64,000 nucleotides of DNA. It comes from Dyella sp. BiH032 (GTDB lineage: Bacteria; Pseudomonadota; Gammaproteobacteria; Xanthomonadales; Rhodanobacteraceae). Positions within the stretch are counted from its first letter, which is position 1. Every line of letters starts with the position of its first letter. Location: positions 1,302,001 to 1,366,000 of the forward strand of contig NZ_CP134867.1 in the NCBI RefSeq assembly GCF_031954525.1. Reading direction: 5' to 3'. The translations under genes were made by a program, and so were the position numbers. Of the stretch, positions 41,103 through 49,488 are shown in pieces. A model generated the notes under the pieces. That model was not told the DNA's origin. It saw nothing but the letters and a program-made list of their open reading frames with translations, and ran no database searches.

Positions 41103-42467
41103 GTGACCAAGCGTTTCCGTGGCCATGTCTGGATGGCTCTGTTCGCCGGGCTTTCGTGGATGAGCGCGACCCCGGCCCAGTCCGCGCCGGAAGTCACCCG
41201 CATCGAGATCGATTCGCGCTGGGGTGGGTTGAATCCGGATTCACCCTTCTGCACGCAGTTGGCGATCGAGAAGGACGGCGCGGGCTATCGCCTGAGCGGC
41301 AACCAAAGCCAGGGACGCGGCGAGCGCCATGTGAAAGCGGTCATCCCGGAACGGACGGTTTCCGCCGACCAGGTTGCGCGACTCGCTGCGGCGTTGCGGG
41401 CGCCGGTGCGGACGGCCCTCGATCCCGAACTGTTGCGGCCCGCCGCCGCACAGCTGCAGCGCCATCTGGATGGCCTGTTGCCCGATATCGCGCCACCGTC
41501 ATCGCCTGTCGCGGCGAAGGTGCGCGCATGGCGCGAGACGTTCCGCGAACCATCGGCGCTGGCCGCGGCCGCCACGCGCGGCATCGTTCGCCACTGGCAC
41601 ACGGATGACTATCCGGGCATCCGGATCAGGGCGACGTTCGCCGATGGCTCGAAGCAGGAGTGGTCGTCACGCTCGCAGTCGTATCTGATGCTGCCGTGGA
41701 AGAACGCGGACGACGAGCCAACTTACGCGGTCGAGTTGCCGCTGGCCGTGGGCGCCATGCTGCCGGAAGAGTCGACCAACAAGGAGCGTCTGGAAGACAA
41801 GCATCTCCGCGATGATGAGTGGGCCGATTTGCTGGACGGCGGGTTGGCGGCGGATATCGGCCGCTTCCGCACCGAGGCGAGGATGCCCGATGCCTTCGCC
41901 GCGCTCTCGAAGCATTTCGACGTCGACGAGATGGATCCGGTGGATTGGCAGGGGCCACAGCTCGATGTGGACATGCGCCTGCCCGACAGTCCGAAGAACC
42001 TGACCCTGTCCGCGCGCCTGGACATTCGTGGCAAAGCGCTGGCGCATCCCGCGGATGCGAATCGCATGGCGCAGCAGCTCACGCTGGCGCAGTCCTCGCC
42101 CGCCTTGCTGAGTCGGATGAACGACCACCCGAACGTGCCGTTCCGCATCAGCCATCGGGGCTGGAGCCGGCTGAACCGGGCGACCGCCGCTCAGTTCCAG
42201 ACGCAGATGGCCAGCCTCGGCAAGTTGCCGGAACTCAAGCGCGACCCGTCGCTTCTGCGCGATGCGGTCATGGTCGAGGAAGGCGATGTCCCGGTTTACT
42301 GGATCGTGCTGGCGGACCGCCGGGCGGTGCGCTGGAAGGAGTACGCTTCCAAGGACGAGCCGGGCACGCGCTGTGAGGGTATTCCGATGGGTGAGGACGC
42401 GCATACCTACGGCAAGACGGATATCTGCTACGGCACGGTCTTCGATGCCGACGGAAAGGTGCAGTAA
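41103..42467 (+). CDS. Exported protein of unknown function
   Basis: 454 residues. GTG start at 41103 with GGAAAG upstream; signal peptide FRGHVWMALFAGLSWMSATPAQSAP. No catalytic motif recognised in the mature part, which is rich in charged residues and has scattered Trp; two Cys (TRCEG and DICYG) close to the C-terminus could form a disulphide. The stop overlaps the next start by one base (TAATG), so the two genes form a unit. Confidence 0.72.
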   Translation: MTKRFRGHVWMALFAGLSWMSATPAQSAPEVTRIEIDSRWGGLNPDSPFCTQLAIEKDGAGYRLSGNQSQGRGERHVKAVIPERTVSADQVARLAAALRAPVRTALDPELLRPAAAQLQRHLDGLLPDIAPPSSPVAAKVRAWRETFREPSALAAAATRGIVRHWHTDDYPGIRIRATFADGSKQEWSSRSQSYLMLPWKNADDEPTYAVELPLAVGAMLPEESTNKERLEDKHLRDDEWADLLDGGLAADIGRFRTEARMPDAFAALSKHFDVDEMDPVDWQGPQLDVDMRLPDSPKNLTLSARLDIRGKALAHPADANRMAQQLTLAQSSPALLSRMNDHPNVPFRISHRGWSRLNRATAAQFQTQMASLGKLPELKRDPSLLRDAVMVEEGDVPVYWIVLADRRAVRWKEYASKDEPGTRCEGIPMGEDAHTYGKTDICYGTVFDADGKVQ

Positions 42468-42751
42468 TGTCCATGGAATATCTCAAGGTCTTGTGGAAGG
42501 GCATGGGCATGACCTTGCCCGCCGCGATTTACCTGGAGATCGGCCCGGATCGCGTCGAGCGCCGGCGGGTGGAACGGTTCGCGGATGGACGGATGACGCT
42601 GGCCGGGCCACGGTTCGCCGAAGCCGAGGCCGAGCTGTGCGAAGGTCTGGCGCCGACCTTGGCGGAAATCGACGCGGACCCGGAGTTCGTGGCGATGCGG
42701 ATCGAACGGCGGGAATTCGAGAAAGCCTGGCATGAGGGCTTGGCGCCTTAA
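42467..42751 (+). CDS. Small protein resembling DUF6881
   Basis: 94 residues beginning MSMEYLKVLWKGMGMTLPAA, with YLEIGPDRVERRRVERFADGRM; this 'KVxW...E...RKVExFxDGR' pattern resembles DUF6881 proteins, which are of unknown role and often near toxin-immunity genes. Starts on the stop of the exported protein (TAATG), suggesting a cytosolic partner. The family call is tentative. Confidence 0.65.
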   Translation: MSMEYLKVLWKGMGMTLPAAIYLEIGPDRVERRRVERFADGRMTLAGPRFAEAEAELCEGLAPTLAEIDADPEFVAMRIERREFEKAWHEGLAP

Positions 42752-42944
42752 GCAGCACAGGCTGTTGCCGATGAGGATGCCTTCATCCGCCGTGTATGCG
42801 GAGGCTTTGGCGACGGGACGCTTCCGGGATACCTCCCACGCCGTATTTGGTCTGGACGCGAACGCTCACCTGCGGAAATGCCCCGTACCGAAGCCGTGCG
42901 GATAGCGCCGGTCGTAAGACGCTCGGACGCGATACGGTCCTGCC

Positions 42945-43166
42945 TCACGCCTCCGGCGGCGTCACCCCGCACGCCGCGAGCATCTCCGTAATCCGCGCGC
43001 TCACCCAATCGAAATCCTCCGGCCCCGCCGCGGCGAGCGGCGGGTCGGTGAGGGTGGCGAAGGCGGTCCAGAATTCGTCGCGGTCGGACGTCTCGCGCAG
43101 CAGGTGGGGAACCTGTTGCGCGATGCCGTCGAGCATCGACTGGAGCTGTTCACGGGGCGTAGCCAT
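42945..43166 (-). CDS. Small hypothetical protein
   Basis: 73 residues, acidic and helical (MATPREQLQSMLDGIAQQV...). No family recognised and no clear ribosome site. Coding is inferred from amino-acid composition and codon use. The flanks 42752-42944 and 43167-43399 show nothing. Confidence 0.5.
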   Translation of the reverse strand: MATPREQLQSMLDGIAQQVPHLLRETSDRDEFWTAFATLTDPPLAAAGPEDFDWVSARITEMLAACGVTPPEA

Positions 43167-43399
43167 GGGCGCAGGCTACGCCGCTGGTTGCTATGGCGGC
43201 GTGTAGGTGGGTCAGGTGTGTCAGCCGTCAGTCGCTCATTGCGACATCACCGCCCTTGCTACTGCTGTTGCTGCATGGCCAACTACTTGGCCTGTTGGGC
43301 CTGGGCGTGCTGCTGATCCAGTTGGGCGGCCTGCTGGGGGGATTCGTGCCGTGGCGGGGCATGCTGGTTTAGGTCGAGCGTCGCGAACAGCGCACAGCA

Positions 43400-44392
43400 T
43401 CAGACGCCCCACAGCTTTCTCGCTTCCTCCGCAATCACGTCCGGGAATTCCTCGGGGAAGAACAGGTTCGCGCCTTCGATCATGCGCACGCCCTTGGAGT
43501 TGCCGAGTGTCTTGTCGAGATAGCCGGGGTCGCTCGCGGCGAAGATCGTGTCACCGGTGCCCCAGATAATGCGCGTCGGAATGGTGCTCTTCTTCAGCAG
43601 CGGCTCGACGCCGGCCAGCGGGTTGGGGGTGAGGCCGAGCGCGTAGGCGTCGGCCAGGGCCTTGCGCTGTGGCGTGGCGATGATGGGTTGCAGGTACATG
43701 TCGAAGGTTTCGTCGGCCATGCGCTGCGGATAGGTGAACGTGGAGCCGCCCAGGCCCTTGGGCGAACGGGCGAAGTTCTTGTCGACGACATTGGGCACCA
43801 GCCACTCGTCGGCGAAGCGACCACGGCGGGCAGCTTCGATCACCGGGCCGACGGCCGGTGGCGGGCTGTCCGGCTCGACATCACAGTTGGTGAGCAGCAC
43901 GGTGCGCACGCGCTCGGGGTGAGTGGTCATGAACAGCTGCGCGATGGCGCCGCCGCTGTCGTTGGCGACGATGTCCACGGTGTCGATGTGCAACTGGTCG
44001 AGCAGGGTGGTGAGCATCTGCACCTGGTCGGCCGGCGTCACGCCCTGGCCCGGCGCGGGGCGGGTGTAGCCCAGGCCCATGGAGTCGGGCGCCACGCAGC
44101 GGCGGTAGGGCGAGAGGCGGTCGATGGCGCCGCGCCATTGGTAGCCGTTGAGCGGGAAGCCATGCAGGAACAGCGCGGCCGGGCCGCTGCCGCGCTCCAC
44201 GTAGGCGATCTCGCCGAAGCGGTTGCTGGCGAAGCGGCGCGCGGCGTTGAAGGCGGCGGCGCCGTTGTCCAGCTTGCCGGTGTTGCCGCCTGCGGCGGCG
44301 ATGGCTTTCTGCGCGGCGCGGGGAGCGCAGGCGGCGAGCGCGCCGGCGGCCAGGGTGCCGGCCGCGAGGCCAAGGAACTGTCTGCGATGCAT
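43400..44392 (-). CDS. Exported alpha/beta-fold hydrolase with Asp at the nucleophile position
   Basis: 330 residues. A Tat-like signal (HRRQFLGLAAGTLAAGALAA) ends in a possible lipobox AAC. The alpha/beta core has FLHGFPLNGYQWR (oxyanion hole) and, at the nucleophile elbow, VANDSGGAIAQLF: the elbow pattern small-x-Nuc-x-Gly puts Asp at the nucleophile, as in haloalkane dehalogenases and epoxide hydrolases. The usual GH of the catalytic His before the last helix reads GANLFFPEE, so a His is not visible there. Reaction unknown. Divergent from the XRE/MmyB regulator across two operator palindromes. Confidence 0.85.
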   Translation of the reverse strand: MHRRQFLGLAAGTLAAGALAACAPRAAQKAIAAAGGNTGKLDNGAAAFNAARRFASNRFGEIAYVERGSGPAALFLHGFPLNGYQWRGAIDRLSPYRRCVAPDSMGLGYTRPAPGQGVTPADQVQMLTTLLDQLHIDTVDIVANDSGGAIAQLFMTTHPERVRTVLLTNCDVEPDSPPPAVGPVIEAARRGRFADEWLVPNVVDKNFARSPKGLGGSTFTYPQRMADETFDMYLQPIIATPQRKALADAYALGLTPNPLAGVEPLLKKSTIPTRIIWGTGDTIFAASDPGYLDKTLGNSKGVRMIEGANLFFPEEFPDVIAEEARKLWGV

Positions 44393-44476
44393 GGCGGTGT
44401 TCTCCGGGTGTGGGAGTTTGGGGAAACGGATGGAGCCGATGGGCGGCGATCATTCGCTCCGGCCTGCATGGCGGCA

Positions 44477-44493
44477 ATGACCTGGGAGGTCAT
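44477..44493. promoter_or_regulatory. 17-bp palindrome, probable XRE/MmyB operator 1
   Basis: ATGACCTGGGAGGTCAT, a perfect 7-3-7 inverted repeat between the divergent hydrolase and regulator genes. Same architecture as ATTACCTGCGAGGTAAT at 26385. Confidence 0.75.
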
Positions 44494-44499
44494 GTCTTC

Positions 44500-44516
44500 T
44501 TGATCTCCCAGGTCAT
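44500..44516. promoter_or_regulatory. Second XRE/MmyB operator, imperfect copy
   Basis: The reverse strand reads ATGACCTGGGAGATCAA, matching operator 1 at 15 of 17 positions. The two centres are 23 bp apart, about two helical turns. Confidence 0.65.
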
Positions 44517-44539
44517 GGTTTCGCTGCCGGGTCCGCCGT

Positions 44540-45406
44540 ATGCTCCGCTCCGTGAATCGCGCCCACCCGCCCCTGTCGAAAGTCACACCCGCTTCCGCGG
44601 TGGGTTCCCTGTTGCGCGAATGGCGTGCCGCGCGCCGCCTGAGTCAGCTGGACCTGGCGCTGGAAGCGGATGTCTCCGCGCGCCACCTCAGCTGCGTGGA
44701 AACCGGCAAGGCCCAGGCTAGTCGCGAAATGCTGGCGCGGCTGGCTGATGCGCTGGGCATGCCGCTGCGCGAACGCAACACGCTGCTGGTCGCCGCGGGC
44801 TTCGCGCCGAAGTACCCGGAAAGCGAGCTGGCGACGCCGGCCATGGCGCAGATCCGCGGCGCGATCGATGCCATCCTGCGGCAGCAGGAGCCGTACCCGG
44901 CCTTCCTGCTCAATCGCCACTGGGACGTACTGGCCGCCAACCGGGCCGCGGCGCGCGTGGGCGATTACGTGATGCGCGGCCAGCCCAGCAAGCACACCAA
45001 CATGCTGCGGCAGATGTTCGACCCGGACGACTTCCGCCAGGCGGTGGTCAACTGGGAAGAGATCGCCGAAAGCATCGTGCGCCACCTGCACAATGAAGTG
45101 GCGGCGGCACCGTCCGATGCGAAGGCGCGCGAGCTGCTGGACGAGGTGCTGAGCTATCCCGGCGTGCCGGCCAGCTGGCGGACGCGCGACCTCTCCGCCG
45201 CACCGTCGCCGCTGATGACTACGGTGCTGCGGGGCGAGGGCGGCGAGCGGCTGAACTTCTTCTCCACCATCACCACCTTCGGCACGCCGCGCGACGTGAC
45301 GCTGGACGAGCTGCATATCGAATGCTGTTTCCCGATGGACGAGATCACCGAGCGGCGCTGCCGTTGGTTGGCGGAACACGATACCGAGGCCGCATCGGCC
45401 GCTTGA
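44540..45406 (+). CDS. XRE-family regulator with MmyB-like domain (paralogue 2)
   Basis: 288 residues. HTH at about residues 22-78 (LLREWRAARRLSQLDLALEA, then VSARHLSCVETGKAQAS) and an MmyB-like ligand domain (YPAFLLNRHWDVLAANRAAA, FFSTITTFGTPRDVTLDELH). Clear paralogue of 26972-27775: the linker MPLRERNTLLVAAGFAPKYP is nearly the same. It probably represses itself and the divergent hydrolase through the double operator at 44477-44516. ATG 44540 or GTG 44552 may be the start. The stop overlaps an FNR-type palindrome that serves the next gene. Confidence 0.9.
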   Translation: MLRSVNRAHPPLSKVTPASAVGSLLREWRAARRLSQLDLALEADVSARHLSCVETGKAQASREMLARLADALGMPLRERNTLLVAAGFAPKYPESELATPAMAQIRGAIDAILRQQEPYPAFLLNRHWDVLAANRAAARVGDYVMRGQPSKHTNMLRQMFDPDDFRQAVVNWEEIAESIVRHLHNEVAAAPSDAKARELLDEVLSYPGVPASWRTRDLSAAPSPLMTTVLRGEGGERLNFFSTITTFGTPRDVTLDELHIECCFPMDEITERRCRWLAEHDTEAASAA

Positions 45407-45416
45407 TCGCCATCAA
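45403..45416. promoter_or_regulatory. FNR/ANR-type box upstream of the NRAMP-like gene
   Basis: TTGATCGCCATCAA, an exact match to the FNR consensus TTGAT-N4-ATCAA. Its centre is about 61 bp from the ATG of the transporter, fitting a class II (-41.5) site. Confidence 0.8.
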
Positions 45417-45470
45417 TACGCCCGTGTCAGCCGCGGCTATAGATGGGCAGCCATTCACCGACTCGCCCCC

Positions 45471-46742
45471 ATGAGCGCCATGCCCTCCGACGTCACGCCA
45501 CCGAAGCCTCGCCACTGGCTGCGCCGGCTCGGCGCGGGCCTGATTACCGGAGCGGCCGATGACGACCCCAGCGGCATCGCCACCTATTCGCAGGCGGGTG
45601 CGCAGTTCGGCTACGGTGCGTTGTGGACCACGGCGTTCACACTGCCGCTGATGATCGGCATCCAGACGGTGAGCGCGCATATCGGCCGCGTCACCGGCCG
45701 CGGCCTGGCGGCGAACATGCGGCTGCATTTTCCGCGCCCGGTACTGATGGGGCTGGTCTCGCTGCTGCTGGCAGCGAACGTGATCAACCTGGCCGCCGAC
45801 ATCGGCGCCATGGGCGCGGCGATGCGCCTGCTGCTGGGCGGCCCGCCGGTGCTGTATGCATTGGGTTTCGCCCTGCTGTCTCTGCTGCTGGAAGTGGTCA
45901 TTCCATTCCCGCGCTACGCGCCGCTCCTGAAGGCGATGACGCTGAGTCTGTTCGCCTACGTGGCAACGGTCTTCGTGGTGGACGTACCGTGGGGAGAGGT
46001 GTGGCGCTCGCTGATCCCGCGCGGCATGGCCTGGCACGACTATCTGGTGACGGTGGTGGCGGTGTTCGGCACTACCATCAGCCCGTACCTGTTCTTCTGG
46101 CAGGCCTCGGAAGAGGCCGAGGAAGAGGAGGTAGACGCGGCGCAGTCGCCGCTGACCATGGCGCCCGAGCAGGCGGCGGAAGCCTTCGCGCGCATCCGCT
46201 TCGATACCGACGTAGGCATGGTCTATTCCAACGTGGTGGCATTCTTCATCATGCTCACCGCCGGCGCGGTGCTGCACGCCCACGGCGTCACCCAGATCCA
46301 GACCGCCGCCGACGCGGCCAGTGCCCTGAAGCCGCTGGCCGGGCCGTTCGCTTCGGCACTGTTCGCGCTCGGCATCGTGGGCACCGGCCTGCTGGCGGTA
46401 CCAGTGCTGGCAGGTTCGGCGGCGTATGCGGTGGCCGAGGCCTTCGATGTGAAGGCGGGGCTGGGCCGCAAGCCCGGCGAGGCGCGTGTGTTCTATCTGA
46501 TCATCGCCGGCTCGACCGTACTGGGCGCGGTGCTGAGCGTGTCGCGCATCGATCCGATTCGCATGCTGTTCTGGGCGGCGGTGATCAACGGCGTGATCTC
46601 GGTGCCGCTGATGGTGGGCATCATGCTGATCGCCACGCGCGAGCGCGCGATGGGCGCCTTCCGCGTCACCGGCTCGCTGCGTTGGCTGGGCTGGTGCGCG
46701 ACGCTGGCGATGGCCGGCGTGGTCGTGGCGATGTTCCTGTAG
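45471..46742 (+). CDS. NRAMP-related divalent metal transporter
   Basis: 423 residues with about 11 membrane helices. Helix 1 carries DDDPSGIATYSQAGAQFGYG in place of the canonical DPGN region, and helix 6 (VVAVFGTTISPYLFFWQASEEA) lacks the MPH motif of Mn/Fe NRAMPs. These are the positions of the metal site, and relatives with such changes (NRMT-type) carry Mg2+. The adjoining convergent MgtC/DUF4010 gene fits a Mg link. A perfect FNR box lies upstream, suggesting induction at low oxygen. Start ATG 45471 or the nearby ATG 45480. Confidence 0.88.
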   Translation: MSAMPSDVTPPKPRHWLRRLGAGLITGAADDDPSGIATYSQAGAQFGYGALWTTAFTLPLMIGIQTVSAHIGRVTGRGLAANMRLHFPRPVLMGLVSLLLAANVINLAADIGAMGAAMRLLLGGPPVLYALGFALLSLLLEVVIPFPRYAPLLKAMTLSLFAYVATVFVVDVPWGEVWRSLIPRGMAWHDYLVTVVAVFGTTISPYLFFWQASEEAEEEEVDAAQSPLTMAPEQAAEAFARIRFDTDVGMVYSNVVAFFIMLTAGAVLHAHGVTQIQTAADAASALKPLAGPFASALFALGIVGTGLLAVPVLAGSAAYAVAEAFDVKAGLGRKPGEARVFYLIIAGSTVLGAVLSVSRIDPIRMLFWAAVINGVISVPLMVGIMLIATRERAMGAFRVTGSLRWLGWCATLAMAGVVVAMFL

Positions 46743-46745
46743 CGC

Positions 46746-47984
46746 TCAGCTCAGCCATAGGGCCAAGCCGAACGCCGACGCCATCGCCGCCGTGCCGGGC
46801 ACGATGCGCCACGCATAGGCCGGTGTGCCCTTGACGAAGGCCACCGTGCATTTGAGCAGCGAGTTGGCGACGAAGGCGGCAAACACGCCCACCAGCGCAT
46901 CGTGGCGATCGATGCGACCCACCGCGTCCAGCTGCGCGGCCGAGGCCGCGGCGGCATGCACGTCGATCAGGCCCGACAGCGCCATCACCCCGGCCATGCT
47001 GCCGGCGCCCAGCGTTTCGCGCGCGATCGCCGCCAGCAGCATCACGCCGCCGAGCAGCACTACGAAGCGGATCGCCGCACCGGGTTCGAACGGCCGCTTG
47101 CCGGCCAGCGCTTTCACCTGGTCATGGTCGGCCATGAGATGACGGCTGCAGAGCAGGGCGGCGAGCAAGGCCGCGGCGCCCGCGGCAAGCAGCGGCCCCA
47201 GCATGTGCTGCAGCAGCGGCGGGGAAATCGTGCCCAGTACGACGGCAAGCTGGATCACCGTGCTCACGTTCGACATCAGCCCTGCGCTCGCGGCCACCGG
47301 CGCCAGCGCGGGGGAAAGCCGCGCCCGCTCGCCCATGCCGGCGATGGTGGCGGTGCTGGACACGAAGCCGCCGGCCAGCCCGGCGATGCCCAGCCCCAGG
47401 CGCGAGCCGAAGGCGCGCAGTGCGATGTAGCCGAGCGAGGCGATCGCCATGATCGCCACCGCGAGCAGCCAGAGCTTGCGCGGATGGATCGCCTGCCACG
47501 GGTCTACTGCGCGATCCGGCAGCAGCGGCAGCACCACGAACACGGCGGTGGCCAGAATCAGCAGGTCGTGCAGTTCGCGCTCGGACAGCCACTGCCGCGC
47601 GAGGGCGTGCAGCCGGGCCTTGCTGGCGAGTACGACCGCGACGATGACGCCGAGCCCGCCGGCCAGTTCGCGCGAACGCAGGGCGAGCAGGCCGAGCAGG
47701 AAGGTGACCAGCATGGCGACTTCCGCCACCGGCCCCGCACCGCCCGCGCGGCGCAGCCAGCGGCTGGCAACCATCAGCGCCGCCACGGCGATGCCGGCGA
47801 CGTACAGCGCAGGCGTACCGAGGATGCCGCTCATCGCGCCAGCGAGCGCGATCAGCAGATACGTGCGTACACCGGGCTCGCCGTCCGGCTGGGTCGCGGC
47901 GCCCTTGACGCGTTCGCGCTGCAGCCCGATCAGCAGGCCGAGGCCCAGCGCCATCGCCAGGCCGACGAGATCGACGTCGGGCAT
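46746..47984 (-). CDS. MgtC/SapB-DUF4010 membrane protein
   Basis: 412 residues, about 12-13 helices. The N-terminal MgtC part begins DVDLVGLAMALGLGLLIGLQRER with RTYLLIALAGAMSG; the second half is DUF4010 (GLAGGFVSSTATIAGMGERAR, SGLIDVHAAAASAAQL). MgtC proteins adapt cells to low Mg2+ and inhibit ATP synthase in some hosts; full-length MgtC-DUF4010 proteins are uncharacterised. The ATG at 47984 comes 5 bp after the stop of a universal stress gene, so both share a promoter with an FNR-type box. Convergent with the NRAMP-like gene (3 bp apart). Confidence 0.85.
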   Translation of the reverse strand: MPDVDLVGLAMALGLGLLIGLQRERVKGAATQPDGEPGVRTYLLIALAGAMSGILGTPALYVAGIAVAALMVASRWLRRAGGAGPVAEVAMLVTFLLGLLALRSRELAGGLGVIVAVVLASKARLHALARQWLSERELHDLLILATAVFVVLPLLPDRAVDPWQAIHPRKLWLLAVAIMAIASLGYIALRAFGSRLGLGIAGLAGGFVSSTATIAGMGERARLSPALAPVAASAGLMSNVSTVIQLAVVLGTISPPLLQHMLGPLLAAGAAALLAALLCSRHLMADHDQVKALAGKRPFEPGAAIRFVVLLGGVMLLAAIARETLGAGSMAGVMALSGLIDVHAAAASAAQLDAVGRIDRHDALVGVFAAFVANSLLKCTVAFVKGTPAYAWRIVPGTAAMASAFGLALWLS

Positions 47985-47989
47985 GGTGG

Positions 47990-48421
47990 TCAGTGGCAGA
48001 CCAGCACCGGCGCGTCGCAGTTGAGGATGACCTTGTGCGTGACGTTGCTCAGCAGCAGCCCCTCCAGGCCGTTGTGCAGGTGCGCCCCCATCACGATCAG
48101 GTCGCAATGGTGCTTTGAAGCAGAGCCGGCGATGGCCGCGTAGGGACGGTTGTCGAATACGTATTCCGTCGCGCACGGCACACCGGCCGCTTCGGCTTTC
48201 TCGCGCACGTCGGCCAGGTAGTCGCCGGCGCGCTGGATGGCGCGGCGGGTGTAGACATCGCCCTGGATGACGTCGGCGAGGAAGCTCACGGCCGGCAACG
48301 GCGGCAGCACGTGCAGCGCATGCACGCGCGCGCCGAGCTGGGCGGCGAGCCGGATGCCCGTCTCCACGGCGTGGGTGGCGGCGGCGGAGCCGTCGGTGGG
48401 CAGAAGAATGTGCTGATACAT
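47990..48421 (-). CDS. Universal stress protein UspA (single domain) 1
   Basis: 143 residues, the standard Usp fold: MYQHILLPTDGSAAATHAVE at the start, DLIVMGAHLHNGLEGLLLSN (nucleotide-binding loop, here GAH-x2-NG...), and VILNCDAPVLVCH at the end. Usp proteins bind ATP and modulate survival under stress. GGGAGA is placed well before the ATG. Promoter-proximal gene of the usp-mgtC unit. Very similar to 53163-53600. Confidence 0.93.
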   Translation of the reverse strand: MYQHILLPTDGSAAATHAVETGIRLAAQLGARVHALHVLPPLPAVSFLADVIQGDVYTRRAIQRAGDYLADVREKAEAAGVPCATEYVFDNRPYAAIAGSASKHHCDLIVMGAHLHNGLEGLLLSNVTHKVILNCDAPVLVCH

Positions 48422-48485
48422 GGTGGTCTCCCTGGGCGCGCGTCCTGTTCCGGCATCACTTTGGAACCGGTCGCGGGGCGACTTG

Positions 48486-48499
48486 TTGACGCCGGTCAA
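48486..48499. promoter_or_regulatory. FNR/DNR-type box between divergent usp genes
   Basis: TTGACGCCGGTCAA, a perfect inverted repeat (TTGAC-N4-GTCAA). Centre 71 bp from the minus-strand ATG and 66 bp from the plus-strand ATG, so it can activate both. Confidence 0.75.
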
Positions 48500-48557
48500 T
48501 CGGCCGCCGCGCGGGCGGGCGCACGATCCGCCTCATCAGCCCCGAGGAGCCGCAGCC

Positions 48558-49355
48558 ATGTGGGACATCATGGTCAACGTAGGCCGCGCGACGGAAGCCG
48601 AGCCGGCCGTGCGCTGCGGCGTCGCGATGGCGCGGCGGCACGGCGCTTTCCTGACCGGCTTGCAGATCGTGCCGGTGAACCCGGTGTTTCTCGGCACGGC
48701 CGACGCCATCGGCCTGCTGGCGCTGGAAGAGGGCGAGGCCGAATCCCGCCAGCTGTGGTGGGAGGCTCTGTGCCGGCGCCACGAGGTGGCCGGGGCGTGG
48801 GAGGTGCTGCGCGGCATGTACGAGCTGACCCTGGCCAAGCGCTCGCTGCTGGCCGACGTCATGGTCAGCCCGCTGCCGGTGGGCGTGCCGGAAGCGCCGA
48901 CGGTCGCTGCCGAGCTGACCCGGGTGCTGTTCTCCGGCTCGTCGCCGATGCTGCTGGTGCCGGAGGCCTGGCACCGCGGCTTCGATTTCCGCCGCGTCGC
49001 CGTGGGCTGGAACGGCAGCGCCGAGGCGCTGCGCGCTATCCACGCGGCCCTGCCGCTGCTGCGCGGCGCGGACGAAGTGCTGGTGTACGACGGCGACCGC
49101 GCGGACCTGCCCGGCGGCCGGCCGTCGCTGCCGATCCAGGGCTGGCTGACACGGCACGGCGTGAAGCTGCGCTGGGTCCACTTCGATCCCGAGCAGGACG
49201 TCGGGCCGGCTCTCCACGACGAGGCCCTGGCCCAGCACGCGGAGCTGCTGGTGATGGGGGCCTGGGGCCGCTCGCGCATGAGCGAGCTCATGCTGGGCGG
49301 CGCCACGCGCTGGCTGCTGGGCAATACCCGCCTGCCGCTGTTCCTGGCGCATTGA
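48558..49355 (+). CDS. Universal stress protein, two-domain 1
   Basis: 265 residues, two Usp-like halves. The first lacks the ATP motif; the second ends with MGAWGRSRMSELMLGGATRWLL and LPLFLAH, the classic Usp nucleotide loop. Preceded by GAGGAG and, further up, the shared FNR-type box. A relative of the other two-domain protein at 50077-50964. Confidence 0.9.
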   Translation: MWDIMVNVGRATEAEPAVRCGVAMARRHGAFLTGLQIVPVNPVFLGTADAIGLLALEEGEAESRQLWWEALCRRHEVAGAWEVLRGMYELTLAKRSLLADVMVSPLPVGVPEAPTVAAELTRVLFSGSSPMLLVPEAWHRGFDFRRVAVGWNGSAEALRAIHAALPLLRGADEVLVYDGDRADLPGGRPSLPIQGWLTRHGVKLRWVHFDPEQDVGPALHDEALAQHAELLVMGAWGRSRMSELMLGGATRWLLGNTRLPLFLAH

Positions 49356-49371
49356 GCACCCGGCGATCTCA

Positions 49372-49385
49372 TTGACCGGCGTCAA
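49372..49385. promoter_or_regulatory. FNR/DNR-type box upstream of GNAT gene
   Basis: TTGACCGGCGTCAA, a perfect inverted repeat of the same type, centred about 110 bp before the GNAT ATG. Confidence 0.7.
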
Positions 49386-49488
49386 GTCGCCTGGCCGGTG
49401 GCCGGCGTACACCGGCAACACCGATCAGGTTCCACCCCCCGCCAGGGACGGCGGACTTCCGACATCCGCTACCGCCAGGAGCATCCTC

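Noticed and set aside
43257..43373. Very hydrophobic Leu/Gly-rich short frame after 43257
   Set aside because: No ATG or GTG start and no ribosome site; the other strand gives a Gln/Ala-rich end without a start. Possibly a decayed gene but not supportable.
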